Shown: positions 46,634 through 55,754, counted from the first letter of the stretch. The stretch: 64,000 nt of DNA from SAR324 cluster bacterium (GCA_028282885.1 JANQGX010000090.1:1-64000), one strand, 5' to 3'. Translations and numbers: made by a program. Notes: generated by a model from the letters alone, not told the origin.

Positions 46634-47641
46634 ATGGCGACGACAATCTCGGACATCGCTCGTTTAGCGGGCGTCAGCAGGGCAACGGTTTCAAGGGTTA
46701 TCAACAATCCGGAGCAGGTCAAGGAGAAGACCCGGAATAAGATTCTGCGGATCATGGAGGAGCAGAATTATGTATACAATGCCCTGGCAGGTGGGTTGAG
46801 CAAGAACAGCACCCGTACTCTCGGTTTGATCATTCCCACCATCACCAACCCTATCTTTGCCGTCTCCACCAAGGGAATCCAGAATGCAGCGGCAGCCCGC
46901 GGGTATTCAATCATATTGGGAAGCACGGAATATGCCGAGGGCATGGAGTTGAACCTGGTGCGGCTTTACTTGGAAAAAAGGGTTGACGGCATCGTCTTCA
47001 CCGGCAATCCGCAGGACCCTCGCACAGCGGAATACCTGGCATCCCGTCAGATTCCCTATATCGTTACCTGGGAGGTTAGCCAGTCCGACAGGGTTCCTTT
47101 TGTCACCTTTAACAATATCAAGGCGGCGTACCAGGTGGTGGATTATTTCATATCCATGGGACATCGTCGAATCGGCATGATCTCGGGTCGCTTTTATGAG
47201 ACGGGTCGTGCCAAAAAACGGTGGGAAGGTTATGTGGAAGGGCTCAAAAACTGGGATGTTCCTTATGATGAAAATATCGTCATCCAAAAGGAGTATTCGG
47301 TGGCATCAGGGAGAGAGGCAATGGGACGTCTTCTGCGTGACCCCAATCCACCGACCGCCGTCTTTTGTGGGAACGACATTCTTGCATACGGAGCCATAGC
47401 AGCGGCAAAGGAACATAAGCGTTCAATCGGAACAGACCTGGGGATCATCGGATTTGACGATCTGGAGATGTCAGCCGTGATGGATCCGCCTCTGACGACG
47501 GTTCGCATTCCCGGTCATGAGATGGGAAGTATGGGGGCAAATGCCTTGATCGATATCATCGAAGGGAAGACAACCGAGACAGTGCAATACGTTCTGGAAA
47601 CCGATTTGATTCTGAGGAGCTCGGTTCCCAAACTAAAATAA
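46634..47641 (+). CDS. LacI-family transcriptional regulator
   Basis: 335 residues. The N-terminal helix-turn-helix and hinge are canonical (TISDIARLAGVSRATVSRVI, residues ~3-22, then NALAGGLSKNSTRTLGLIIP). The rest is a periplasmic-binding-like sensing domain (GRLLRDPNPPTAVFCGNDIL, then IGFDDLEMSAVMDPPLTTVR). It precedes the SuyAB/TRAP/AOR genes on the same strand and probably controls them in response to the substrate or a breakdown product. Its own promoter carries a matching operator. Confidence 0.92.
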   Translation: MATTISDIARLAGVSRATVSRVINNPEQVKEKTRNKILRIMEEQNYVYNALAGGLSKNSTRTLGLIIPTITNPIFAVSTKGIQNAAAARGYSIILGSTEYAEGMELNLVRLYLEKRVDGIVFTGNPQDPRTAEYLASRQIPYIVTWEVSQSDRVPFVTFNNIKAAYQVVDYFISMGHRRIGMISGRFYETGRAKKRWEGYVEGLKNWDVPYDENIVIQKEYSVASGREAMGRLLRDPNPPTAVFCGNDILAYGAIAAAKEHKRSIGTDLGIIGFDDLEMSAVMDPPLTTVRIPGHEMGSMGANALIDIIEGKTTETVQYVLETDLILRSSVPKLK

Positions 47642-47698
47642 GGCCTCTCCGGAGTTTTCCGTGAAGGCCGTTCAGGACAGGTCACTATTAAAGTGGCC

Positions 47699-47717
47699 AT
47701 CGATTTATTAAATCGAT
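47699..47717. promoter_or_regulatory. 19-bp palindrome upstream of the suyA-like gene
   Basis: ATCGATTTA and TAAATCGAT flank one central T. It lies 51 bases before the suyA-like start. It differs from the LacI operator motif, so it may bind another regulator or be incidental AT-rich symmetry. Confidence 0.4.
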
Positions 47718-47768
47718 TCTTAAATATCCATAGTGATCTTCAATAGAGAAAAGACATCAGGAGATAAC

Positions 47769-48047
47769 ATGATTCAGTTTTTAATTCATGAAAAAGCCGA
47801 TTCGGTAGGCGTGGCTACAGTCGACATCAAGGCTGGAGAAAATGCCAGCGGCCTTTATATGGACAGTCAAAACAAGATAGAGGTGAAGGCGTTGGACGAT
47901 ATCCCCCTGGGACATAAAATCGCTTTGATTCCTCATAAGGTTGACGACTCGGTGATCAAGTATGGTCACGATATCGGTAGAATTGTTGCGGACATCGAGA
48001 AGGGCGGACATGTCCATATTCAAAATCTAAAAACAAAAAGGTGGTAA
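47769..48047 (+). CDS. suyA: Sulfolactate sulfo-lyase small subunit-like (SuyA/UxaA N-domain)
   Basis: About 92 residues forming a stand-alone SAF domain: IHEKADSVGVATVDIKAGEN, then LDDIPLGHKIALIPHKVDDS and VIKYGHDIGRIVADIEKGGH. In E. coli altronate dehydratase this domain is fused to the catalytic part; in (R)-sulfolactate sulfo-lyase it is a separate small subunit, as here. The ATG at 47769 has a perfect AGGAG site; a frame start at 47733 does not. It is followed at once by the large subunit. The sulfolactate assignment is based on remembered resemblance and the split layout. Confidence 0.72.
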   Translation: MIQFLIHEKADSVGVATVDIKAGENASGLYMDSQNKIEVKALDDIPLGHKIALIPHKVDDSVIKYGHDIGRIVADIEKGGHVHIQNLKTKRW

Positions 48048-48049
48048 CA

Positions 48050-49213
48050 ATGGAAAACAAGAAGATTATGGCCTATCGCAGGGAGAATGGCAGGGTTGGT
48101 ATTCGCAGCCATGTCGTTATTCTGCCCCTGGACGATCTCTCCAATGCAGCCTGTGAGGCAGTGGCAAACAATATCAAAGGTTGCAAAGCCTTGCCACACG
48201 CTTATGGCCGTCTGCAGTTCGGTGAAGACCTGATGCTTTTCTTTCGTACCATTATCGGTATCGGCGCCAATCCCAATGTGGCAGCCGTGGTGGTGATCGG
48301 AATCGAGCCGGATTGGACCAATATTATTGTTGACGGTATCAAGAAAACCGGAAAACCGGTGACGGGCTTCTCTATTGAACGTACCGGCGACATCGGCACG
48401 ATTGCAAATGCCAGCCGCAAGGCAAAAGAGTATGTCCAGTGGGCGTCCGAGCTGAAGCGTGAACCCTGCGATCTTTCCGAAATCTGGGTTTCTGTCAAGT
48501 GCGGTGAATCCGATACCACTTCCGGCCTGGCCTCCAATCCCACCGTGGGGAATACCCTGGAAAAGCTGGTTGGCCTGGGAGCCACCTGCTCTTTCGGTGA
48601 GACTTCGGAAATTACGGGGGCGGAGATGGTCTGCAAGGAGAGAGCTGCAACGCCTGAGGTAGCGGAACAGTTTATGAAGACCTGGACCGAATACGACGCC
48701 TTTATCAATGAATGCAAAACCGATGATCTGTCCGGATCACAGCCTACCAAGGGGAATATCCGTGGCGGATTGACCACTATTGAAGAGAAGGCTTTTGGCA
48801 ACCTGCAGAAGATCGGCAAGAGCATCAGCTATATCGGTGTATTGAAGCCGGCGGAAGCTCCCACCGGAGCCGGACTCTGGTTCATGGATACCTCTTCCGC
48901 CGCTGCCGAAGCCGTAACACTCTGGGCTGCTGCGGGTTTTGTTGCACATTTCTTTCCCACCGGCCAGGGGAATATCATCGGCAATCCCATCGAGCCGGTC
49001 ATCAAGCTGACAGCGAATCCGCTGACAGCGGAAACCATGTCTGAGCACATCGATTACGACTGCTCTGCGATATTGCGGGGCGAAATGACTCTGGACGAAT
49101 CGGGTGACAACCTGCTGGATGTCCTGGTCAGGACCTGTGAAGGCCGTTTGACATGTCAGGAGGTTCTCGGACACGAGGAGTTTGTACTGACGAAGCTGTA
49201 TCGCAGTGCATAA
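48050..49213 (+). CDS. suyB: Sulfolactate sulfo-lyase large subunit-like (SuyB/UxaA C-domain)
   Basis: 387 residues of the UxaA/SuyB superfamily, an iron-dependent lyase. Landmarks are YRRENGRVGIRSHVVILPLD, ACEAVANNIKG, PHAYGRLQFGED, VKCGESDTTSGLASNP and SQPTKGNIRGGLTTIEEKAF. In sugar-acid dehydratases the last motif usually reads PSPGNxxGG; the QPTKGN form is what I recall for SuyB, which splits (R)-sulfolactate into pyruvate and sulfite. The ATG at 48050 has AGGTGG upstream; GTG 48041 is possible. With the small subunit, the TRAP transporter and the dehydrogenases it forms the core of the proposed cluster. Altronate/galactarate-type activity is the alternative. Confidence 0.72.
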   Translation: MENKKIMAYRRENGRVGIRSHVVILPLDDLSNAACEAVANNIKGCKALPHAYGRLQFGEDLMLFFRTIIGIGANPNVAAVVVIGIEPDWTNIIVDGIKKTGKPVTGFSIERTGDIGTIANASRKAKEYVQWASELKREPCDLSEIWVSVKCGESDTTSGLASNPTVGNTLEKLVGLGATCSFGETSEITGAEMVCKERAATPEVAEQFMKTWTEYDAFINECKTDDLSGSQPTKGNIRGGLTTIEEKAFGNLQKIGKSISYIGVLKPAEAPTGAGLWFMDTSSAAAEAVTLWAAAGFVAHFFPTGQGNIIGNPIEPVIKLTANPLTAETMSEHIDYDCSAILRGEMTLDESGDNLLDVLVRTCEGRLTCQEVLGHEEFVLTKLYRSA

Positions 49214-49352
49214 GACAAGTTCGGCTTTCGCTGACCAATCTCCGCCTGTGAAACCAATAAATCGAAGAAGCTCGAGGTAACGGGCGGGTTAATTGAGCGC
49301 GAAATTCCGGATTGATTTGCTAATTTGTGAACATAAAAAACGGAGAATCAAA

Positions 49353-50390
49353 ATGTTAAAAAAGAACCATTTTATCCTGGCTCAGGCCAGCCTAATCCTC
49401 TTTTCCCTGATTTGCCTTATATTCAGTAACGCTGCTTTCGCTGCCGATGTTTACAAGTTGGTTGCGGCTCATACTGGTAACAAGGAAAACACGACTTACT
49501 GGGCTGCAGAAGAGTTTAAAAAGAGGGTTGAGAAGTATTCAAACGGTCGTATTACCGTTGATGTTCATCCAGCCGGTTCTATGGGAAGCGATAAAAAGCT
49601 GTTGGAAATGGTAGGACAGGGAACACTGGATATCGCCCACTCCTCACAGGGAAACTATGCGCATGTTGGTAGAGCCTTCTTTCCCTTTGATCTGCCTTAT
49701 ATCGTTCATGGCCCTTACAACTGGTTTCGAGTGATGACTGATAAAGAGATTGTGGCAGAAGTGAAGAAGCGTGTTGCCAAGGATGGATATAAGTTTTTGC
49801 AGGCTTATCCGGCAGGAGGTGAGCGGTTTATTATGAATGCCGAGAGACTGGTAAAGTCACCTTCCGAAGCCCGGGGCATGAAACTCAGGGTCGTAGCTTC
49901 TCCTATCAACCAGAATCTGATCAGAGCCTGGGGTTTCAATCCGGTTTCAATTCCCTGGTCCGAAACTTATCAGTCCGTGCAACAGGGCATTGTAAAAGGA
50001 GTCTACCTGCCAAATATGTGGGCCTATATTTCAAAGATTTATGAAGTGGCGACCAAGGTGACGGAAACCGGCGGAATCGGCATTTGGCATGTTGTGGTGA
50101 TGAATCCAGATACTTACAAGAGTCTCCCCAAAGATCTGCAACAGGTGATCGACCGTGCTGCAACAGAGTCCAGAATAGCCGCTTTTGCCCACGATCAATA
50201 CTGGTCCAAGGTTGCCAAGGACAAGATGTTGGAATCCGGTTGTGAATTCTACACGCCGACAGTTGAAGAATCGAGACAATGGATCAGCAAAGCCAAATCC
50301 ACCTGGGAACCGATGATCAAGAGACTGAATCTCGACAGGGATTTCATCAAGAAGATTCAGGATGTTCAGATTCCATTTGATCAGTATTAA
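49353..50390 (+). CDS. TRAP transporter solute-binding protein (second system)
   Basis: 345 residues from the ATG at 49353 (GGAG upstream). Residues 1-31 form a signal peptide ending AAFAAD. DctP features are LVAAHTGNKENTTYWAAEEF, AGSMGSDKKLLEMVGQGTLD and EARGMKLRVVASPINQNLIR with the ligand-contacting Arg. It follows suyB by ~140 bases, so it probably imports the sulfonate or acid that SuyAB acts on. A hairpin (50433-50454) follows it. Confidence 0.9.
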   Translation: MLKKNHFILAQASLILFSLICLIFSNAAFAADVYKLVAAHTGNKENTTYWAAEEFKKRVEKYSNGRITVDVHPAGSMGSDKKLLEMVGQGTLDIAHSSQGNYAHVGRAFFPFDLPYIVHGPYNWFRVMTDKEIVAEVKKRVAKDGYKFLQAYPAGGERFIMNAERLVKSPSEARGMKLRVVASPINQNLIRAWGFNPVSIPWSETYQSVQQGIVKGVYLPNMWAYISKIYEVATKVTETGGIGIWHVVVMNPDTYKSLPKDLQQVIDRAATESRIAAFAHDQYWSKVAKDKMLESGCEFYTPTVEESRQWISKAKSTWEPMIKRLNLDRDFIKKIQDVQIPFDQY

Positions 50391-50432
50391 TCGAACGGAT
50401 CACTCTTGCTAGAGTAGCGGAAGAGAATATGG

Positions 50433-50454
50433 CGGGGAGGTATTTATCTCCCCG
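50433..50454 (+). other. Stem-loop downstream of the second dctP
   Basis: A perfect 7-bp stem CGGGGAG/CTCCCCG closes an 8-base AT loop. No T-run follows. As in the first TRAP operon it sits right after the receptor gene. Confidence 0.55.
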
Positions 50455-50717
50455 GTGAACCGGTGGAGCGGTGATCAGCAAATGCGGCCGGATTGTGCTG
50501 TGGCTAATGATTTTCCTGAGTATGGATGAATCCAGGGCGTTTTCACCGACCCAAACGAGAACTCTATTTCATTCGAATCTTTTGTGTTTTGTGGTTGGTT
50601 TTGTATTGTGAGATGAGTGCAGTCAGATCCACAGTCCGGCACCAGGCACTGAACACAAAACATGATTTATTTGGATTCTATTATGCCTGTTTTATTAATT
50701 TCAACCGGGAGGGCAAG

Positions 50718-51236
50718 TTGCTATTAAAAAAATCATATCGATTGTCGAAATCATTGAGTGACCTGTCATTTGTGATAGGGAAATGGATTCTGATTATCAT
50801 GATGTTCTCTATTTTCCTCGGTGTCTTTATCCAGGTGTTTTTCAGGTACGTGTTGAACCAACCCCTGTTGGCACCGACAGAATTGACAACCTGGTTTATG
50901 GTCTGGGCCGGCTATTTTGGAGCCAGTGTGACGCTTCGCACAGAAGAGCATATCTCCCTGCAGATTCTTATCCAAAAGACCCAGGGTAGGACCCGGTTCT
51001 CTGTCAAAATTCTATCTCGTTTGATTGTCCTGTTCTTCGTCATCTTCTTTACCATTTTTGGTTTTGAGCAGGCCTTGACCAACAAGGCCTTTTCCTGGGC
51101 GGTCAATATGAAGGTTATGTATGCCATGTTCGGCATCCCACTTGCGGGGCTGCTGATGCTGACTCACATGATTTACCTGATTCTAAACGATTTTGTTCAC
51201 GAATTTAATTTTATCGCAGAAGGAGAATTGCAATGA
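50718..51236 (+). CDS. TRAP transporter small membrane subunit (second system)
   Basis: About 172 residues with four helices (FVIGKWILIIMMFSIFLGVF, FRYVLNQPLLAPTELTTWFM, then two more). The start is a TTG at 50718 behind GGGAGG; an ATG frame start at 50526 would add 64 residues unlike any DctQ. It overlaps the large-subunit gene by 4 bases. Confidence 0.82.
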   Translation: MLLKKSYRLSKSLSDLSFVIGKWILIIMMFSIFLGVFIQVFFRYVLNQPLLAPTELTTWFMVWAGYFGASVTLRTEEHISLQILIQKTQGRTRFSVKILSRLIVLFFVIFFTIFGFEQALTNKAFSWAVNMKVMYAMFGIPLAGLLMLTHMIYLILNDFVHEFNFIAEGELQ

Positions 51237-52519
51237 TTTCCTGGATCTTCGTCAGTTTTGCCTTTTTGATCGCTATCTCTGTGCCGATCGGCTTTGTGCT
51301 GGGGGTGATTCCCCTGACCTGCACCATGTTTTTTATGAGGTTTTCTCCCACCATGATTGCGACAGAGATGTTCTCCGGATTGAATTCCTTTCCCCTTATA
51401 GCCATTCCGTTGTTTATCCTGGCCGGGGACCTCATGAATTCAACCCGGGTAACACATCAGTTGATTCAACTGAGTAACTCAGTCATTGGTCACATTCGAG
51501 GGGGTTTGGCTAATGTTAACATCCTGGTCAGCATGCTTTTTTCCGGGCTAAACGGCTCGGTAGTCGCAGATACTGTTTCTGTAGGATCTGTGCTCATTCC
51601 CGCCATGAAGGAGGAAGGATACGATTCCGATTTTTCGGCGGCCGTTACCGCAGCATCTTCGATGATCGGAGGGATTATTCCTCCAAGTGTCAATATGGTG
51701 CTTTACGGTGCAACCCTTGGTGTTTCCATTGGCGCTCTTTTTGCGGCGGGACTTATTCCGGGGATTCTCATCGGGGTCATGCTCCTGATTGTCTCCACCA
51801 CGATCAGCATTAAAAAAGGATTCCCGGTGCATTCCGACGGTTTTTCCATGATCGCTTTTCTACGGGCTTTCAGAGACTCATTTGCGGCCTTGCTGATGCC
51901 AGTAATAATCATTGGCGGAATTCTGCTCGGTATTTTTACACCTACCGAAGCTGCAGCCATTGCCGTAGCATACGCTCTATTATTGGGATTTGTTGTTTAT
52001 CGAAATATGAGAATAAAGGACTTTATTGAAAGTCTTTACAGAAGTGGAAAGCTATCAGGGATAATCCTCCTGTTGGTGGGTGCTTCCATGCCCTTTGCCT
52101 GGTTGATTAATATCTTGAATGTCCCGGAAGTGATCACCGAACTGATGACCAGTATGACCAGCAACAAGATCGTCATGCTGATTTTCATGAACCTGTTTTT
52201 CTTAATGATGGGTATGATTCTTGATGCGACCGCAAACATTCTGATTCTCGGTCCGATCATGCTGCCAATTGCCCAGGCGTATGGGATTAATGAGATTCAT
52301 TTTGCCATCATGATGGTCGTGAACCTGATTATCGGTTTGGGAACACCACCGGTAGGAACGGTACTATTTGCGACAGTACCTCTCGCCAAATGCAGTATGG
52401 AGAAAATCGCCAAAGCCATCTTTCCTTTTATAGTCGGTGAGATCATTATTCTTATTCTGGTTACCTATGTACCGGCGATCTCGCTTTGGGTACCGACTAT
52501 GCTGGGATTCATCAAATAA
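51233..52519 (+). CDS. TRAP transporter large membrane subunit (second system)
   Basis: 428 residues with about 12 helices. DctM features are LFSGLNGSVVADTVSVGSVL, AAVTAASSMIGGIIPPSVNM, FTPTEAAAIAVAYAL and GLGTPPVGTVLFATVPLAKC. With the two preceding genes it completes a second TRAP importer, different in sequence from the first one. Confidence 0.92.
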   Translation: MISWIFVSFAFLIAISVPIGFVLGVIPLTCTMFFMRFSPTMIATEMFSGLNSFPLIAIPLFILAGDLMNSTRVTHQLIQLSNSVIGHIRGGLANVNILVSMLFSGLNGSVVADTVSVGSVLIPAMKEEGYDSDFSAAVTAASSMIGGIIPPSVNMVLYGATLGVSIGALFAAGLIPGILIGVMLLIVSTTISIKKGFPVHSDGFSMIAFLRAFRDSFAALLMPVIIIGGILLGIFTPTEAAAIAVAYALLLGFVVYRNMRIKDFIESLYRSGKLSGIILLLVGASMPFAWLINILNVPEVITELMTSMTSNKIVMLIFMNLFFLMMGMILDATANILILGPIMLPIAQAYGINEIHFAIMMVVNLIIGLGTPPVGTVLFATVPLAKCSMEKIAKAIFPFIVGEIIILILVTYVPAISLWVPTMLGFIK

Positions 52520-52557
52520 AAAATTGATTTGATCCGTCAATTTTCCAGAAATCAGGT

Positions 52558-52622
52558 GTGGTATCAGATGTAGTACCAAGTCATTCAAGTCTCTCTCCTC
52601 CGTTGACTTGATCTGGTACCAC
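52558..52622 (+). promoter_or_regulatory. Long hairpin in the leader of the oxidoreductase gene
   Basis: GTGGTATCAGAT (52558-52569) pairs with ATCTGGTACCAC (52611-52622), one wobble pair. CAAGTCA (52577-52583) pairs with TGACTTG (52604-52610) just inside, leaving a 7-base bulge on the left and a pyrimidine-rich 20-base loop. It starts 38 bases after dctM and ends 36 bases before the next start. No T-run follows, so an attenuator, processing site or protein/ligand-binding leader is more likely than a plain terminator. Confidence 0.55.
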
Positions 52623-52658
52623 CAACTCATTTAGGACAATATTGCAGGAGTAGTTTTA

Positions 52659-54548
52659 ATGCTTTACGGATACAACGGAAAAATTCTCCATGTCGACTTG
52701 ACCAAAGGGACCTGGGAGATAGAAGAGCCAGGCGAATACTGGTATCGTACTTACGTGGGAGGTTCTGCGCTTGCTGCGTATTATTTATTGAAACATGTCA
52801 AGCCGGGAATCGATCCTCTTTCGCCGGACAACGTCTTGGTTTTTGCACTTAGTGCCGTAACCGGGGCACCTGTCTCCGGTTTTAATCGATATAGCGTTGC
52901 AGCCAAGTCCCCCCTGACCGGAACGATCGGCAGAACCGAAGCCGGCGGTTATTTCGGACCCGAGCTGAAATTCGCGGGATTCGATGCTGTCGTAATTTAT
53001 GGGAAATCCGAAAAACCGGTTTACCTCTGGATTCACAACGGTGAAGCGGAGATTCGGGATGCTGCGTCTGTCTGGGGTAAAGACAATATACAGACATTAA
53101 AAATGCTGGAAGAGGAACTGGGTGACAAACGTATTCGCGTAGCTTCTATCGGTCAGGCTGGTGAGAATCTGGCCCGATTTGCCTGTGTCCAGAATGACCT
53201 GGAGCATTACAATGGCAGAACAGGCATGGGCGCCGTGATGGGTTCCAAAAATCTGAAGGCCGTTGTGGCCCGTGGAAAGAACCGGCCCCAAATGGCAGAT
53301 CCGGACAAAGTCAAGGAGATTCGCAAGGTTCACAACGATAAGATCAAGGTCCACCCTCCCAACGTTGCTCTGAACACCGTGGGAACAACCGGCCTGATCA
53401 AGGGCCTGAACGACACAGGTATTCTGCCAACCCACAATTTCAGGGATGGTACCTTTAAGGGAGCGGATAAGATCAACGCAGACACCTATCACTCGACGAT
53501 TTTCGAATCCAAGGGAAGCTGCTACTCCTGTTCGGTAAAATGCAAACGAAGGGTCAGTTACCAGGACGAGAAATACGGACTCGATGTGGAACTGGGCGGA
53601 GCCGAGTTTGAAACCTTGTCAGCCCTGGGGTCGCTTTGTGAGATAGACAACCTGCCCGCTATCGCCAAGGGGAATCAACTCTGTAATCTCTACGGGCTGG
53701 ATACGATTTCGGCCGGATGCGTCGTGGCCTTTGCCATGGAGTGTTTTGAAAACGGTATTCTAACCACTGAAGATACCGGTGGACGAGAGATTAATTTTGG
53801 TGATGCCGATGTCATGATCTGGTTGATCGAGGAGATGGCGGCTAACCGGGGAATTGGCAAGATTCTCTCCCAGGGGGTCAAACGGGCCGCCGAGATTATC
53901 GGAAAGGGGGCTGATGAATACGCCTTTCATATTAAGGGACAGGAGTTGCCCCTGCATGATGGGAGGGGAAAATCAGGGATGGCAATGGGCTTCGCATTGG
54001 CTCCCACAGGCGGTGAACATGTAGAGTGTCCGCACGATGTTGCTTTCACCGGTAATGATGTCAGCAAGCTTTCAGCCGTCGGTTTGTTGGATCCTGTTGA
54101 GCCCCTGAAAACCGATGCAGCCAAAGCCCGGTTTTTCTCCATCGGTCAGAAGGTGTGGCAGATTAACAATTGCTATGGCATCTGTAATTTCTGTTCCGTT
54201 CCGATTCACGCCATGACCTTTCATCAACTGGTGGAATTGATTAGGGCCATCACCGGCTGGGACACATCTCTCTTTGATATTCTCCAGGTATCCGAGAGAG
54301 GAACAGTGATGCAGAGAGTGTTTAACAACCGGGAAGGATTTGGGCCCAAGGACGATCGAGTTATTCGCAGGTGGCATGAACCGTTGCCGGATGGACCCCT
54401 GAAAGGTCAGTCCATCGATCGCAGGGCCTTCAGGGAAGCAATTGATCTCTATTATGAGTTGTCCGGTTGGGATAAAGACGGGAAACCCACCAGGGCCAAA
54501 TTGATCGAGTTGAACCTGGGATGGCTGCTGGACGATGAGGTGGCTTAA
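52659..54548 (+). CDS. Aldehyde ferredoxin oxidoreductase, tungsten type
   Basis: 629 residues of the AOR family, which oxidises aldehydes to acids using tungstopterin and a [4Fe-4S] cluster. The N-terminal domain shows YNGKILHVDLTKG, YVGGSALAAYYLL, AVTGAPVSGFNRYSVAAKSP and YNGRTGMGAVMGSKNLKAVV. Cluster ligands are C288xxCxxxC295, with a further Cys from the C505/C509/C512 group. QELPLHDGRGKSGMAMGFAL marks the catalytic domain. A MoaD/ThiS-like gene 3 kb downstream fits cofactor supply. In this cluster it could oxidise sulfolactaldehyde or another short aldehyde to the acid used by SuyAB; that substrate is inferred. Confidence 0.92.
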   Translation: MLYGYNGKILHVDLTKGTWEIEEPGEYWYRTYVGGSALAAYYLLKHVKPGIDPLSPDNVLVFALSAVTGAPVSGFNRYSVAAKSPLTGTIGRTEAGGYFGPELKFAGFDAVVIYGKSEKPVYLWIHNGEAEIRDAASVWGKDNIQTLKMLEEELGDKRIRVASIGQAGENLARFACVQNDLEHYNGRTGMGAVMGSKNLKAVVARGKNRPQMADPDKVKEIRKVHNDKIKVHPPNVALNTVGTTGLIKGLNDTGILPTHNFRDGTFKGADKINADTYHSTIFESKGSCYSCSVKCKRRVSYQDEKYGLDVELGGAEFETLSALGSLCEIDNLPAIAKGNQLCNLYGLDTISAGCVVAFAMECFENGILTTEDTGGREINFGDADVMIWLIEEMAANRGIGKILSQGVKRAAEIIGKGADEYAFHIKGQELPLHDGRGKSGMAMGFALAPTGGEHVECPHDVAFTGNDVSKLSAVGLLDPVEPLKTDAAKARFFSIGQKVWQINNCYGICNFCSVPIHAMTFHQLVELIRAITGWDTSLFDILQVSERGTVMQRVFNNREGFGPKDDRVIRRWHEPLPDGPLKGQSIDRRAFREAIDLYYELSGWDKDGKPTRAKLIELNLGWLLDDEVA

Positions 54549-54611
54549 ACATTCACCCTGATATATAGAAAAGCAGATCGCAAAAATTTTAAGTTATCGT
54601 TCCATCCGAAC

Positions 54612-54759
54612 CCAGCCAAGGAGGTTATGATTTAAAACCCGCATGAATCCGTCCCTTTGAACTGCGAGACTCGCAGCAGGAACTTCGTGAAAACGCCTGT
54701 CGACGTTGCGAGTCTCATGTCTCATTTCAAGAGTTTTAAATCATAACCCCCTTGGCTGG
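54612..54759. repeat. 148-bp element bounded by 27-bp inverted repeats
   Basis: The left arm (54612-54638, starting CCAGCCAAGG) and right arm (54733-54759, ending CCTTGGCTGG) are inverted repeats matching at 26 of 27 positions. The 94-base centre contains a perfect small palindrome CTGCGAGACTCGCAG and a second GCGAGTCTC copy. It has no coding potential and fills most of the gap between the oxidoreductase gene and the next dehydrogenase gene. It looks like a small mobile (MITE-like) element or a very stable message hairpin. Confidence 0.7.
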
Positions 54760-54798
54760 TAAATTAGATATTTGTTTTGTAATTACAGGAGTAATACT

Positions 54799-55659
54799 AT
54801 GATCATTGGATTTATCGGACTGGGGAATATGGGCGGTGGATTGGCCAGAAACCTGATCCGTGCCGGAAAAGAGACCCTTGTTTTTGATTTAAGCCAGGAA
54901 GCCGTAGATAAAACCCTGGCAGCCGGAACTTCCGGTAAAGCCGTAAAGTCGGCTGAAGAGCTGAAGGATGCGGATGTGCTCTTCACCTCTCTTCCCCTGC
55001 CGACACACCTGGAACAGGTCATGCTGGGCGATGATGGACTGCTGAATAAAATGAGGAAGGGATCCACATACATTGATGTCAGTACTATCGATCCCGCATC
55101 CGCCCGCAAGCTTGCCAATGCTGCTGCGGCTAAAGAGATCCAATTCCTGGAATGCCCCCTGGGCATGAACCCGGCTGCTGCTGAAAAAGGTGAGGAACCC
55201 ATTTTTGTGGGTGGGGACAAGGCTGTATTCGAGGAGATGAAGGATATCCTGGCTATTGTGGGAGGAGCTCTTTATTATATGGGAGAAGTGGAAGCATCTG
55301 CCGCTTTTAAACTGATCAGTAACCTGGTGGGAATGACCAATGTAGCTGTTATAGCCGAGGGGATGCGTCTTGGTGAAAAAGCCGGTATTGATGGCAAACT
55401 TCTGGTTGAGCTGCTGGAAGATACCGGGGCAAACAGTTTTCAATTAGGTCTCAGGGGGCCCTGGATCGCGGCCGGAGATTTCGAGAATCGCTTTGGACTG
55501 GACCTGGCGTTGAAAGATGTTCGCCTGGGTTGTGAAATGGCCGATGAGTGGGGATTGGACGCTAAAATAATGAAACAGGCCCTGGATTACTATAAGGAAG
55601 GTAGCGGGGAAGGATACGGTGCGGAAGACTGTAATGCTATCTACAAGATTATAAAATAG
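54799..55659 (+). CDS. 3-Hydroxyisobutyrate dehydrogenase-family oxidoreductase
   Basis: 286 residues from the ATG at 54799 (AGGAG upstream). The NAD-binding motif is FIGLGNMGGG (residues 5-14) and the catalytic lysine is Lys171 in FKLISNLVG. The substrate loop, usually DAPVSGGxxGAxxG, reads ECPLGMNPAAAEKG, so the substrate probably differs from hydroxyisobutyrate. Family members include sulfolactaldehyde reductase. Here it may interconvert dihydroxypropanesulfonate and sulfolactaldehyde, or tartronate semialdehyde and glycerate. Confidence 0.82.
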   Translation: MIIGFIGLGNMGGGLARNLIRAGKETLVFDLSQEAVDKTLAAGTSGKAVKSAEELKDADVLFTSLPLPTHLEQVMLGDDGLLNKMRKGSTYIDVSTIDPASARKLANAAAAKEIQFLECPLGMNPAAAEKGEEPIFVGGDKAVFEEMKDILAIVGGALYYMGEVEASAAFKLISNLVGMTNVAVIAEGMRLGEKAGIDGKLLVELLEDTGANSFQLGLRGPWIAAGDFENRFGLDLALKDVRLGCEMADEWGLDAKIMKQALDYYKEGSGEGYGAEDCNAIYKIIK

Positions 55660-55754
55660 GTTCTTTTGCCATACGGAAGACAGCGTGTGCACGACGATAC
55701 AGGGGTAATTTACAGGTACCTGCTCCTCTATTTCATAAATTTTGAGGATAAGGG

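Noticed and set aside
48202..48825. 207-codon frame antisense to suyB
   Set aside because: No homology visible; the sense strand is a conserved enzyme.
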